Notes under the pieces: model-generated | Seen by the model: only the letters and a program-made list of their open reading frames with translations | The model's database searches: none | What the model was told of the DNA's origin: nothing | From: UBA1422 sp963676385 | GTDB lineage: Bacteria; Bacillota; Clostridia; Peptostreptococcales; Anaerovoracaceae | Length of the DNA: 64,000 nucleotides | NCBI GenBank assembly: GCA_963676385.2 | Contig: CAXXMM010000009.1 | Span: forward strand, 62,001 to 126,000 | Direction of reading: 5' to 3' | In this document: piece after piece, positions 46,314 through 55,663 of the stretch | Position numbering within the stretch: the first letter of the stretch is position 1 | Layout: the number at the start of each line of letters is the position of its first letter | Program-made: the position numbers and the translations under genes

Positions 46314-46321
46314 AATATGAA

Positions 46322-46363
46322 AAACACCCTCCTACCAAAATTTTGGTAAAAGGGTGTTTTTTT
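46322..46363. terminator. Bidirectional terminator between larB and arsR
   Basis: ACACCCT pairs with AGGGTGT, enclosing a second perfect TACCAAAA-TTTTGGTA stem, with a T run on either strand (TTTTTCAT on minus, TTTTTTTCTAC on plus). It follows larB by about 20 bases. Confidence 0.8.
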
Positions 46364-46378
46364 CTACAAAACAAAAAA

Positions 46379-47168
46379 CTATTTCCTTCTGTTTATTTTT
46401 GATGCCAAACAGGCGGCTCCATAACCATTGTCAATATTCACAACCCCCTATCCCATTGGCACAACTATTTAACATGGAAAGAAGTGCCGTAAGCCCTTCA
46501 AAACTTGCACCATATCCCACATGGGTAGGAACCCCAATGACCGGGCTGCTAACAAGTCCCCCAACCACACTGGCCAAGGCGGCTTCCATTCCGGCAACGA
46601 CAATGACCACATTGGCCTCTCGAATTCGATCCAGTTTATCATCAAAAGACGATGAATGCCCGCAACCCCCACATCATAGATCCGATCCACCGGATTGCCC
46701 AATAATTCGGCAATCACTGCAGCTTCTTCAGCCACAGGAATATCCGCAGTACCTGCAGTTATAACGGCAATGACCCCCAATGGTTCCCTCTCCAGCCTTT
46801 CCCTTCTTTGTAGATTCTTCCACCGTGGGACAGATTTTTCGTACTACTGCTATGACCCTGGCTACCGAATCATAGGTGGCCTCAGGTATCATCCCCTTGA
46901 CAACATGAAAATCTTCATGGGTTGCCCGGGTCGCCATAATGTTCTCCCCTGGGTGCATACGGCTCAATTCTTTCAGAATCTCAGCAATTTGAAAAGAGGT
47001 CTTTCCGGGGCAAAAGACGGCTTCCGGGGCTCCGGTGCGAGCCGGTCTAAATTGATCCAGACATGCAAACCCCATCTCGTCCAAAGTAGGAGATTTTCTC
47101 TCCCCCTCTGTCGGTTTGGGGCTGGCAGATTGTAGATTTGATTGTTTTGACTCTTTGTTCTCTTCCAT
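46379..47168 (-). CDS. larB: LarB, pyridinium-3,5-biscarboxylate mononucleotide synthase, frame broken
   Basis: LarB is spread over several frames and I reassembled it by hand. From 47168: FCPGKTSFQIAEIL, ATRATHEDF; then after an extra base in the C run at 46774-46778: VIAVITAGTADIPVAEEA and RIYDVGVAGIHRLL; after a missing base near 46644: DDKLDRIREANVVIVVAGME, GVPTHVGYGASFEG; after an extra base at 46444-46448: VVNIDNGYGAACLASKI and a TAG ending at 46379. The PurE-like core and AAGT-type motif are all present. LarB carboxylates and hydrolyses nicotinic acid adenine dinucleotide in nickel-pincer cofactor synthesis. Last gene of the one-carbon operon; start uncertain. Confidence 0.85.
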
Positions 47169-47209
47169 CACTTACGTCCGTTCTCTCCTGAATCGTATGG
47201 CTTGTCCCA

Positions 47210-48076
47210 TCATTGTTTCATCTCTTTGATTTGTCTAGATGCGTTTTCAATAACGTGGGCCAACAAAATGGCGGTGGTAACCGTTCCCACGCCTCCCGGT
47301 ACCGGGGTAATGGCGCCAACCAAAGGAGCGACTTTATCATAGTCCACGTCCCCACAAAGATTGCCTTTTTCATCCACATTAATACCTACGTCTATCACCG
47401 TCTGGCCTGAATGAACAAAAGTATCGTCCAAAAAAATTGGCCTTTCCCGCTGCTGCAATGAGAATATCCGCCCTGCGGCATTCTCCGGGCAAATCAGCCG
47501 TTTTTCGATGGCATAAGGTCACCGTTGCGTTTTCCCCCCAATAGCATCATGGAAACCGGCTTCCCAATGACCAAACTTCTTCCCAACACGACTGCTCGTT
47601 TCCCACCAATGGGAATATTGTAATAATTGAGAATTGATATAACAGATTCTGCCGTACACGGACCAAACCCATCCGGATTTCCCGAATATACTCTTCCCAT
47701 AGAAATATCGGAAATGCCATCCACATCCTTTTCGGGGCTGAGAATGTTGCATACCGCCCTTTTCATCCATATGGGGAGGCAGCGGTCGAAAAAGCAAAAC
47801 CCCATGCACATCTTTATCCCGATTTAATTCCAGCAGACGATTTTCCAGTGCCTTTTGAGTCATATTTTCGGGATACAAACACTCTTGTACCTCAATCCCC
47901 AGAGCTTTTGCCTTCTTGACGATGCTGGCCCCATAGGCCACGTCATCCGGTCTATCTCCCAGGCGAATCGTCACCAAGGTGGGAATAATATGATGTTCCT
48001 TTAAGGTTTCAATTGCGGTGAGATTTTGGAGATTTAAAGCATCTGCCACATCTTTTCCCTTTAGGATCTTTGTCAT
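47210..48076 (-). CDS. folD: Methylene-THF dehydrogenase / methenyl-THF cyclohydrolase, frame broken
   Basis: One folD gene is recovered across three breaks: an extra base near 47757-47759, two extra in the six-C run at 47534-47539, and one extra in the seven-A run at 47430-47436. The restored protein is about 286 residues: VTIRLGDRPDDVAYG with YGASIVKKAK (catalytic Lys), LFRPLPPHMDEKAVCN, PCTAESVI, VLGRSLVIGKPVSMML (NADP site), and DVGINVDEKG...TPVPGGVGTVT. It interconverts methylene-, methenyl- and formyl-THF. The Q/D in the usual VQLPLP is LFRPLP here, a divergent active-site block. Starts behind GAAAGGGGG. Confidence 0.87.
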
Positions 48077-48170
48077 ACAGGTCCCCCTTTCTGCTCAGGT
48101 TCTATTTGGTCTATCCACGGTCTGCCCAATCTATGCATCCTTCATCTGGCCTATTCAAGTGCAATCCGGA

Positions 48171-48794
48171 TTATGCCTGACCACTTAAGTCTGCTTTTAC
48201 GGATAGAAAAATCTCATCTGCCAGCCCACAGTATTCTTTCAGCATGGCATTTGCTTCTTGATTAAAGGCCTGGGCTTGAACGTTGTTTTCCATGGCTTTG
48301 GTATTAATAAACACGTTTAGACTAGCCGCTTTTAAGGCACCACATAACAATGCTGCGCCTGCACCGGCATCGCTGATTGCAAGACGGCTGCCCTTATGAC
48401 TGTAAGCTTGTACCAGTTCAATCGCCTTGCAACATTGTTTCATGATTTCCAAAGGAACCAATGTGGCATCAACTAGACAAGTCTCCATGTTCTCTTTGTC
48501 CTCTGGTTTGCCATATGCGGCCGCCAAAGGGGCAAACACTTCTGCATCCCGGGCAACCAGCTCCAACAGGGCAGCCTCGATTGCCTTGGCCCCCTCATTT
48601 AATGCCATAATTTCCGATTCCACATTCTGATATTTTTTTTTGCCCACGGTGAGAGATCCTACCATGTTGCCCAGGGCGGTGCCGATGGCACCCACCAAAG
48701 CTGAGGCACCGCCTCCGCCGGGAACCGGGTCGTTCCCGGCCAGAATTCTAACGAATTCTGTACTGGGCAGTTGAATATAATTCGTTGGATTCAT
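48171..48794 (-). CDS. fchA: Methenyl-THF cyclohydrolase, FchA/FTCD family
   Basis: The 207-residue helical protein starts at 48794 behind AAGGAGAATAGA. It has the cyclodeaminase-like block DPVPGGGGASALVGAIG and KGSRLAISDAGAGAALL. FchA proteins hydrolyse methenyl-THF to formyl-THF in acetogens and purine or glycine fermenters. With fhs upstream and folD downstream, it forms the THF part of a one-carbon pathway, so cyclohydrolase is preferred over formimino-THF cyclodeaminase. FolD's own cyclohydrolase domain makes it partly redundant. Confidence 0.88.
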   Translation of the reverse strand: MNPTNYIQLPSTEFVRILAGNDPVPGGGGASALVGAIGTALGNMVGSLTVGKKKYQNVESEIMALNEGAKAIEAALLELVARDAEVFAPLAAAYGKPEDKENMETCLVDATLVPLEIMKQCCKAIELVQAYSHKGSRLAISDAGAGAALLCGALKAASLNVFINTKAMENNVQAQAFNQEANAMLKEYCGLADEIFLSVKADLSGQA

Positions 48795-48804
48795 TCTATT
48801 CTCC

Positions 48805-50481
48805 TTAAAACAACCCGGAAATTTTTCCAGTGCTGTCCACATCAATCCGCTCTGCGGAAGGAACTTTAGGCAGGCCGGGCATGGTCATAATATCTCCGGT
48901 AAGTGCTACAATGAATCCGGCGCCTGCGGACACTTTCAAGTTTCGTACCGTCAGTACAAACCCGGAAGGGGCGCCACGAAGGGCCGCATCATCTGAAAAG
49001 CTGTACTGGGTTTTGGCCATGCAAATGAGCAGGTTGCCAAATCCCAGGCCTTCCAGCTGTTTCAGCTGGGAGGCTGCGGCAGGAAGGAAATTCACATCCC
49101 CCGCCCGGTATATCTTTGTCGCAATGGCCCGTATTTTTTCTTCAATGGTCTGTTCAGACGTATAAATCTGGGCAAATTCATTGGGCTGTTGGCAAAGTCT
49201 GACCACTTCTTCAGCCAAGGCAATGCCTCCTGCACCGCCTTTTTCCCATACTTCACTTAATGCAACATTCACACCCAGTTCCCGACATTTCGCCGCAACT
49301 AAATCCAGTTCTGCTTTGGTATCCGTTGGAAATGCGTTAATCGCCACAACTGCAGGAAGTTTGAATTCTTTGGTGATATTTTCAACATGGCACAGCAAGT
49401 TGGGCAATCCCAGTTCCAGCGCCTCCAGGTTTTCCTTTTGGAGGTCCGCCTTTGCCACACCTCCATGATGTTTTAGGGCGCGAACAGTTGCAACAATCAC
49501 CACTGCAGATGGTTTGAGGTTTGCCATTCTGCATTTAATGTCCAGGAATTTTTCCGCACCTAAGTCAGCACCGAATCCTGCCTCCGTCACCACATAATCA
49601 GCCAACTTCAATCCCATTCTTGTAGCCATAATCGAATTACATCCATGGGCAATATTGGCAAAGGGCCCACCATGAATAAAGGCCGGTGTCTGTTCCAAGG
49701 TTTGAACCAAATTAGGCTTTAATGCATCCTTCAACAAAGCTGCCATGGCCCCTTGGGCATTTAATTGTGCAGCAGTTACAGGCTTATCATCGTATGTGTA
49801 TCCTACAATAATGCTGGAAATCCGTTCTTTCAAATCATCAATGTCTTTGGAAAGACACAGCACTGCCATGACTTCACTGGCAACGGTAATATCAAAACCG
49901 TCTTCTCGTGGAACGCCGTGGGCTTTTCCACCAAGACCGTCAACAAGATTTCTCAATTGGCGATCGTTCATGTCCACTGCTCTTCTCCAAGTAATTTTTC
50001 GGGTATCAATGCCTAACCCATTCCCTTGGTGTATATGATTATCCACCATAGCCGCCAAAAGATTGTTTGCTGCCCCTATTGCATGCATATCTCCTGTAAA
50101 ATGCAAATTGATATCTTCCATAGGAACCACTTGGGCATAACCACCGCCGGCAGCGCCTCCTTTGACTCCAAACACCGGTCCCAAAGAGGGTTCTCGAAGC
50201 GCGACAAATACTTTCTTGCCGATTTTATGCAACCCATCCGCCAACCCAACAGTGGTTGTCGTCTTTCCTTCCCCCGCCGGGGTGGGAGTTATTGCTGTCA
50301 CCAAAATCAGTTTTCCGTCTGGTGTATTCTGGTGCTCTTTTAAAATGTTATAATCAATTTTTGCCTTGTGCGTGCCGTAAAGCTCTAAATATTTTTCGTC
50401 GATTCCTGCTTTTTGGGCGATAACTCGAATGTCCTCCGGTTGATTGGCCTGTGCAATTTCAATGTCCGATTTTATTGCCAT
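48805..50481 (-). CDS. fhs: Formate-tetrahydrofolate ligase
   Basis: The start at 50481 is supported by CAGGAGGGAAC. The 558-residue protein has the ATP loop TPTPAGEGKTTTTVGLADGL, GGAAGGGYAQVVPMEDINLH and the rest of the conserved FTHFS core. It makes 10-formyl-THF from formate and ATP, the entry step of the methyl branch of the Wood-Ljungdahl pathway and a step in purine and glycine fermentation. The window does not contain acetyl-CoA synthase or MetF, so acetogenesis is not proven. Confidence 0.97.
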   Translation of the reverse strand: MAIKSDIEIAQANQPEDIRVIAQKAGIDEKYLELYGTHKAKIDYNILKEHQNTPDGKLILVTAITPTPAGEGKTTTTVGLADGLHKIGKKVFVALREPSLGPVFGVKGGAAGGGYAQVVPMEDINLHFTGDMHAIGAANNLLAAMVDNHIHQGNGLGIDTRKITWRRAVDMNDRQLRNLVDGLGGKAHGVPREDGFDITVASEVMAVLCLSKDIDDLKERISSIIVGYTYDDKPVTAAQLNAQGAMAALLKDALKPNLVQTLEQTPAFIHGGPFANIAHGCNSIMATRMGLKLADYVVTEAGFGADLGAEKFLDIKCRMANLKPSAVVIVATVRALKHHGGVAKADLQKENLEALELGLPNLLCHVENITKEFKLPAVVAINAFPTDTKAELDLVAAKCRELGVNVALSEVWEKGGAGGIALAEEVVRLCQQPNEFAQIYTSEQTIEEKIRAIATKIYRAGDVNFLPAAASQLKQLEGLGFGNLLICMAKTQYSFSDDAALRGAPSGFVLTVRNLKVSAGAGFIVALTGDIMTMPGLPKVPSAERIDVDSTGKISGLF

Positions 50482-50535
50482 ACTAAGTTCCCTCCTGATT
50501 TTTGATGACTGAAACAATAATTTCAATATGTAAGA

Positions 50536-51471
50536 TTATTTATTTTCATTTTTTAGTTGCTGTTCTTTTGAAATCGCTTCCACCAAGGCTGCAATGTGGC
50601 TGGGATCCGTGCCACAACATCCGCCCAACAATCTAGCCCCCGCCCGGTAGCAGGCTACCATTTGAGACGCGAATTCTTCCGCCTTCATAGGGTATTGGGC
50701 TTCTCCGTTTCCATCCAATACCGGCATCCCTGCATTGGGAATGATAAAAATGGGTTTGGGAGTATTTTCACCATATTCCCGTATAATGACTGCATATTCC
50801 AAAGGGGTCAAATCCCCACAATTGGCGCCCACGGCAAAGATGTCGTTTTCGTTGGCCCATTGGGCAATCTGGGCAGAGCGATTTCCCATTAAGGTTGCCC
50901 CGCCTTTATTGGTCGTCGCAAACGTCAGGCTCATGAGTATTGGCAGTTCCGGATTTATTCTTCTGCATGCCTCCACCACCAAACTGATTTCTGTTAAGTC
51001 AAAAAATGTTTCCAACAAAAAAGCACTGATGGGATACTTGGCCATGGTTTCAGCCTGTGCAGTATAGGATTCTACAATTTCCTCATTCTCATAATTCTTC
51101 GTACGCCCCCGCATAAACAATTCACCACAAGGTCCAAAACCACCAAGCACGTAGGTTTTCTCCGAAGCATTTGCGGCAGCAGCACAGGCAATTTCAACCG
51201 CTTTGTTCAAGGACAAATCCATGGCATCCAATCCAAATTCTTTTTTTGCCATGTATATTTTGTTCAGGGAAAATGTGTTTGTATTAATCCCTTGGCTTCC
51301 GGCAGCAATATAATCGTCATAAACCTGCCGCACCAAGTCTGGATGTTCAATATTATTCTTTGCCCCAAATAGATCCCCACCTAGTTGTTGAATGTATGTG
51401 CCCATGGCCCCATCCAAAAAAACCGGCTCCCCGGATAAGCACAATTTTTTAAATTCCAAATAGTCTTTCAT
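50536..51471 (-). CDS. Homocysteine S-methyltransferase family protein
   Basis: The start is one of two adjacent ATGs (51471 or 51474) behind GAGGTGGCTG. The 311-residue TIM barrel has FLDGAMGTYIQQ, the first zinc Cys in VGANCGDL and the CC pair in LLGGCCGTDP. It matches the homocysteine-binding module of MetH without the folate or cobalamin domains. A partner with methyl-THF/corrinoid or another methyl donor is needed. It leads the operon with fhs, fchA and folD, which points to methyl transfer from the folate pool. Confidence 0.88.
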   Translation of the reverse strand: MKDYLEFKKLCLSGEPVFLDGAMGTYIQQLGGDLFGAKNNIEHPDLVRQVYDDYIAAGSQGINTNTFSLNKIYMAKKEFGLDAMDLSLNKAVEIACAAAANASEKTYVLGGFGPCGELFMRGRTKNYENEEIVESYTAQAETMAKYPISAFLLETFFDLTEISLVVEACRRINPELPILMSLTFATTNKGGATLMGNRSAQIAQWANENDIFAVGANCGDLTPLEYAVIIREYGENTPKPIFIIPNAGMPVLDGNGEAQYPMKAEEFASQMVACYRAGARLLGGCCGTDPSHIAALVEAISKEQQLKNENK

Positions 51472-51552
51472 CATCAGCCACCTCATTTCCTCTTTTGGTT
51501 ATTCTATAATATTTTTGTGGATTGGGGAAGAGGGATATCCTTCCAAACCCCA

Positions 51553-52203
51553 TTAAAGATATTTTTTCACAAAAGATCGACGGTGTATCTGGCAAACCCC
51601 GTGTTCTTCAATCCCCTGATAATGTGCCTTGGTCCCATATCCTTTGTTTTGTTCAAAGCAATAATAGGGGTAAATCAAACTATATTCAGTCATCATTTCA
51701 TCTCTGGTCACTTTTGCCAAAATAGACGCTGCGGCAATGGATACGCTGAGGCAATCCCCATGAATCAAGGGGGTTTGAGGTCTTGGAAGGTCTTTCAGCA
51801 TTACCGCGTCCAACAGAATATGATCCATCTTAGCTCCTAACATTTTTTCTGCTTCGTGTATGGCTTCCTTCATGGCCAGCTTGGTGGCTTCAAGAATGTT
51901 GATTTCATCAATCACCTTTTCGTTACACATGCCGATTCCATAAGCCAGCGCCGATTCACAAATAATATTTGCCATCTCATTTCGTTTTTTTGCCGATAAT
52001 TTTTTTGAATCGTCAATGCCGACAACATCAAAATCCTGTGGTAAAACTACAGCAGCAGCTACAACCGGTCCTGCCAATGGGCCTCTTCCAACCTCATCAA
52101 CACCGGCAACAAAAACAGCACCCTTTTCGTAAAGCGCCATTTCATAACGTTTCATCTCGACTAATTTTTGTTGAAGAAAAACTTCCCGTTCGGCTTTATT
52201 CAT
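51553..52203 (-). CDS. rnhB: Ribonuclease HII
   Basis: The 216-residue enzyme has the catalytic block GVDEVGRGPLAGPVVAAAV, DDSKKL, and HGDCLSVSIAAASILAKVTRD with the acidic triad residues, plus the C-terminal YGTKAHY and HRRSF. It removes ribonucleotides from DNA. The ATG overlaps the rbgA TAA by one base (TAATG), implying coupled translation. Confidence 0.96.
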   Translation of the reverse strand: MNKAEREVFLQQKLVEMKRYEMALYEKGAVFVAGVDEVGRGPLAGPVVAAAVVLPQDFDVVGIDDSKKLSAKKRNEMANIICESALAYGIGMCNEKVIDEINILEATKLAMKEAIHEAEKMLGAKMDHILLDAVMLKDLPRPQTPLIHGDCLSVSIAAASILAKVTRDEMMTEYSLIYPYYCFEQNKGYGTKAHYQGIEEHGVCQIHRRSFVKKYL

Positions 52204-53100
52204 TATACCTCAAGCCCCTTCGCTTGTTGTTCCGCCTCCTCCAACGTAATCCTGCCAATTAGGCCACCACGAAATTCATCCAGTAAGGTGCGGGCAGTTC
52301 GTTCATAATCATATCGTTTTCCTGCCATGACAAATCCCCGTTTGGTTGCAATGGCTTCCATTATTTCCAACGGGGTTAACCCACTTAGGTTTTCCAAGGT
52401 TTCTGCCCCCAGCTTATATCGTTCTGCCAGCTGCGCCGGATAACGGTTAGCCAACACTTCAATCAATTCCAAGGCCAACTCTGCAGGTGTCCATGATTTC
52501 ATCTTTTATGGAACCACAAAATGCCAAGTTCATTCCCACATTAGGATCTTCAAACTTGGGCCACAAAATCCCAGGAGTATCCAACAGTTGAAACGTACCC
52601 ATTACCCCTTCTGCCTTTACTGTAAGCCATTGCTTCCCCTTGGTCACTCCAGGTCGATCTCCTGTTTGGGTGCTCTTTTTCCCAGTCAACCGATTAATCA
52701 GGGAAGATTTACCGGAGTTGGGGACCCCTACAATCATAATACGAAAGGGCTTATTTCGAAGGGAAATCGCGTTGTTGGCGGATCGAATCCCCTCCAACAA
52801 TTGGAAAAGATCTCGAATGCCATCTCCCCTCATGGAATTCAAAGCCAACGCGTGGCATCCTTGTTTTCTAAAAAAAGCCAGCCAACGGCTGCTGACAGCT
52901 TTATCCGCCAAGTCACTTTTATTTAATACAACCACCCTATCTTTTCCCTTTATCAACTCATCAATGATGGGGTTTCTGCTGGAAACCGGGATTCTGGCAT
53001 CCACCACTTCAACAACTACGTCAACCAGCTTCAGATTTTCCTGGATCAGTTCACGGGTCTTCTTCATATGTCCTGGGTACCAGTTGATGTTATTTAGCAT
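52203..53100 (-). CDS. rbgA: Ribosome biogenesis GTPase RbgA (YlqF), frame broken
   Basis: The start at 53100 (MLNNINWYPGHM) has AAAGGAACTTTT upstream. The first frame holds the circularly permuted GTPase motifs: G4 NKSDL, G1 GVPNSGKSSLINRL, G2/G3 GVTKG and DTPGILWP. An extra base near 52485-52490 shifts the frame after KDEIMDT; the second frame continues AELALELIEVLANRYP to the stop at 52203. Restored length is about 298. RbgA acts late in 50S assembly and interacts with the L6/L16 region. Frame loss in such a gene suggests a read error. Confidence 0.9.
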
Positions 53101-53160
53101 AAAAGTTCCTTTCATTTTGGAAATAGTACTGTTGTTTTTTTCCGCGAAGAGATTTATATC

Positions 53161-53184
53161 AAAAAGGGGCCGTAGGCCCCTTTT
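53161..53184 (-). terminator. Intrinsic terminator after rplS
   Basis: AAAAGGGGCC (53162-53171) and GGCCCCTTTT (53175-53184) form a perfect 10-bp stem with a 3-base loop, followed by TTTTTGATAT on the minus strand. It separates rplS from rbgA. Confidence 0.85.
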
Positions 53185-53196
53185 CATTGATTAATA

Positions 53197-53780
53197 TTAT
53201 TCGTTGATTTTATCTTCAGCAACGGCAGTAGGTTCAGCAACAGGTTCTACTGTGGCTTCGGCTTCTGCGGCGACTTTTGCAGCTTCAGCTTCAGCAGCCA
53301 GTTTTGCGGCTTCGGCAGCGGCTTCTGCGGCGGCAATTGCTGCGGCTTCTGCTTCCGCATCAGCGGCCAGTTTTGCTGCAACTTCTGCGGCAGCTTCGGC
53401 AGCCATGGCTCGCTCATTAGCCAGCATCTTCTCGCTGTTTTCTTTGGTCTTAATCTTTGCGGCTTTTCCTGTACGCTCACGCATATAGTTTGAGTTTCGC
53501 TTTTCTAACCCGTCCCTTTTTCACAATCTCGATTTTGTCGATTTTTGGTGAATGCAGGGGGGAACGTTTTTTCAACGCCAACGCCTGACGCGATTCTTCT
53601 GACAGTAAAGGTTTCTGCGATTCCACCATTCTGTCTCTTAAGCACAAATCCTTCAAAAATCTGAATTCTTTCTCTTGTGCCCTCTTTTATTTTAATGTGT
53701 ACCTTAACGGTGTCTCCCACATTAAACGCAGGGATGTCATTTTTCTGATATTCTTTTGTGATTGCCTGAATTACATTCAT
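53197..53780 (-). CDS. rplS: Ribosomal protein L19 with long Ala-rich C-terminal extension, frame broken
   Basis: The start at 53780 (MNVIQAITKEYQKNDIP) has GGAAGGAGG. The L19 core reads FNVGDTVKVHIKIKEGTRER, FEGFVLKRQ, TVRRIASGVGVEKTFP. Removing one base from the six-G run at 53557-53562 gives LHSPKIDKIEIVKKGRVRKAKL; removing one from the T run at 53489-53491 gives NYMRERTGKAAKIK, the canonical L19 end. But the frame stays open for about 81 further residues, to 53197. Around 36 of these are Ala, mixed with Glu and Lys in a helix-like pattern. Ordinary L19 stops at about 115 residues. The tail's role is unknown. Confidence 0.85.
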
Positions 53781-53854
53781 TGGTATTTCCTCCTTCCCTC
53801 CAAGACGTTCATGGTATCTTTTATACGCAGAGGACCGCCCGTAATAACTTGTAT

Positions 53855-53883
53855 ATTTTAGCACGGCAAACCTGCCATTGCAA
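53855..53883 (-). promoter_or_regulatory. Promoter of rplS
   Basis: Minus strand: TTGCAA (53878-53883), 17-base spacer, TAAAAT (53855-53860), leaving a leader of about 70 bases. A ribosomal autoregulatory structure may be in that leader, but I could not identify one. Confidence 0.6.
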
Positions 53884-53900
53884 GGTTTTTTTAATTTTGA

Positions 53901-53951
53901 CCCTGCTCTTACGAAATCAGCAGGGACAATCCAATCTCAAAATGATATAAT
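53901..53951 (+). promoter_or_regulatory. Inverted repeat overlapping a promoter for the 54024 gene
   Basis: CCCTGCT (53901-53907) and AGCAGGG (53919-53925) are perfect arms. The right arm overlaps a GGGACA -35-like element (53923-53928) placed 17 bases before a perfect TATAAT (53946-53951). It could be an operator or the remnant of a terminator. Confidence 0.4.
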
Positions 53952-54023
53952 GTTGAAAACCATAGCATAGGATACAGCGGACAAAGGGTCCATCTATTAT
54001 TGTAGGGATATCGGGAGATGTAA

Positions 54024-55644
54024 ATGAAAAAATCAATTTGGGAAAAAGAGCAAAAGAGTGCCTGGTGGTTCCAATCGGCTTGGTGCCGAAAAGAATTCAA
54101 GAAACATAGCAAGGATGCCATTGGCAAAAATTATACCACAGTTGTTATGGCATGCATGATTATGGGCATCTTCTCCATTATTTTTGGCTCGTCACCAACA
54201 GGAATGACCAATGGAGAACAACCTTTTACGGATACATTGATTCAAGAGTCCGTCGGCACAGGAAATGCCTATGGGGATCTTTTTCCAGATGGTAAACATA
54301 AAAAAAAGTGTGATGAACTCCCACAAAGGTGTTTCTTGGCGGCATGATGCACCAAATCACCACCTATCATTCCCCATTTCTCAACACTATAAAAGGCGTT
54401 TGGTATGGGGTCACCGAAAACAAGGTATCCCGGCAGATATTCTCCTTTCTTGGTGTGGTACTAGGTGCGCTTCTCACTATTTTTGTGTTTAGCATTATGA
54501 AGGTAGGAGAAAAACGCTTTTTTCTGGAAAATCGCCAGTACGAAAAAACCGAGGTGGGGAGACTCTTCTACCTTTACAAAATACGATGTATCCGCCGACC
54601 CGCCTGGGTGATGGTATGTCGTTATGTACAGTTGTTATTGTGGCAACTAACAATCGTCGGTGGAGTTATAAAAGGATATTCCTACCGATTGGTTCCTTTT
54701 ATTTTAGCCGAAAATCCCACGCTAAGTAAAACTGCGGCCATTAATCTGTCACGGAGAATGATGCATGGGAACAAGTGGCGCTGGTTTTTGATGGAGTATC
54801 TCTTTTTTACCCTTGGACAGTTCTGCGAGTTTTTTACCCTTGGATTAGCCGGCATTTTATTTGTGAATGGATACATCAGAGAAACAGAGGCCAATCTGTA
54901 CGCCCACCTGCGTACAGAGGCAAAAAAATGGAATTTGCCGGATGCGGATTTATTAAACGATGAGTTGCTGTTTCAAAGTTTGGACTCACCCCCTCGCTTG
55001 GTATCCCGGCACTGGAAAAGGATGGGCGAAGAAATTTTTTGGACAATCAATTTTGATCGACCTTACCCGTTGCTGCATCTTGTGATTATGTTTTTTTATA
55101 TTTTCAATTGTGGGATGGACCTGGGAAGTGAGTCTTCACCTCATTCGGGATGGTGGTCTTTGTCAATCGAGGTATGCTCCATGGTTTTTGGTTTGCCCAT
55201 ATACGGGTCAGGGGGCATTCTTATTCTGATTGTACTGAAAAAATTTCGAGAAAATGTATTTCTGATGTTCGTTATGACCATGGTGCTTTGCGGTATTGTG
55301 GAATATATGACCAGTTATTGTTTGGAACTTGCTTTTCACAAAAAATGGTGGGGATTATAGCGGCTATTTGCTTAATTTAAACGGAAGAATCTGTCTTGAA
55401 GGATTGTTGGTTTTTGCCATTGGCGGTTGTGCCTTCGTTTACGTTTTAGCCCCCATTGTGGACAACTGGCTACGCAAATGGCCGAATGACCTATAAAATC
55501 ATTGCCGTTGTCCTTCTCGTTGGGCTTTTTTCCAGTGATGTCATCTATTCAATCCAACATCCAAATACCGGTGATGGCATCACAAGCAGCACTTGCAGGT
55601 CTTTTATCTCTGCGGAGCATGAAGAAAAAGTGGAAACACAGTAG
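54024..55644 (+). CDS. DUF975 / ABC_trans_CmpB-type fused membrane protein, frame broken
   Basis: Pieces of one gene are spread over frames between a good start (GGGAGATGTAA then ATG) and 55644. The N-terminal half has KHSKDAIGKNY and several hydrophobic segments as in DUF975 proteins. The C-terminal half ends with EYMTSYCLELAFHKKWWDYS and LNLNGRICLEG, the mark of the PF06541 'putative ABC transporter permease' family, then KIIAVVLLVGLFSSDVIYS. Breaks are near the A run 54300-54307, near 54330, at the G run 55350-55353, and near 55485. Multi-span membrane protein; function unknown. The metallophosphoesterase follows after 19 bases. Confidence 0.7.
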
Positions 55645-55663
55645 AATCATAGAAGGGCATTTC

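Noticed and set aside
53197..53484. Independent small alanine-rich protein gene
   Set aside because: Its first residues (RERTGKAAKIK) are the conserved L19 end, so it is the 3' part of rplS, not a separate gene.
53204..53488. Ser/Ala-rich plus-strand ORF opposite the Ala-rich stretch
   Set aside because: It is the antisense reading of the L19 tail; repetitive GCN codons keep the reverse frame open.
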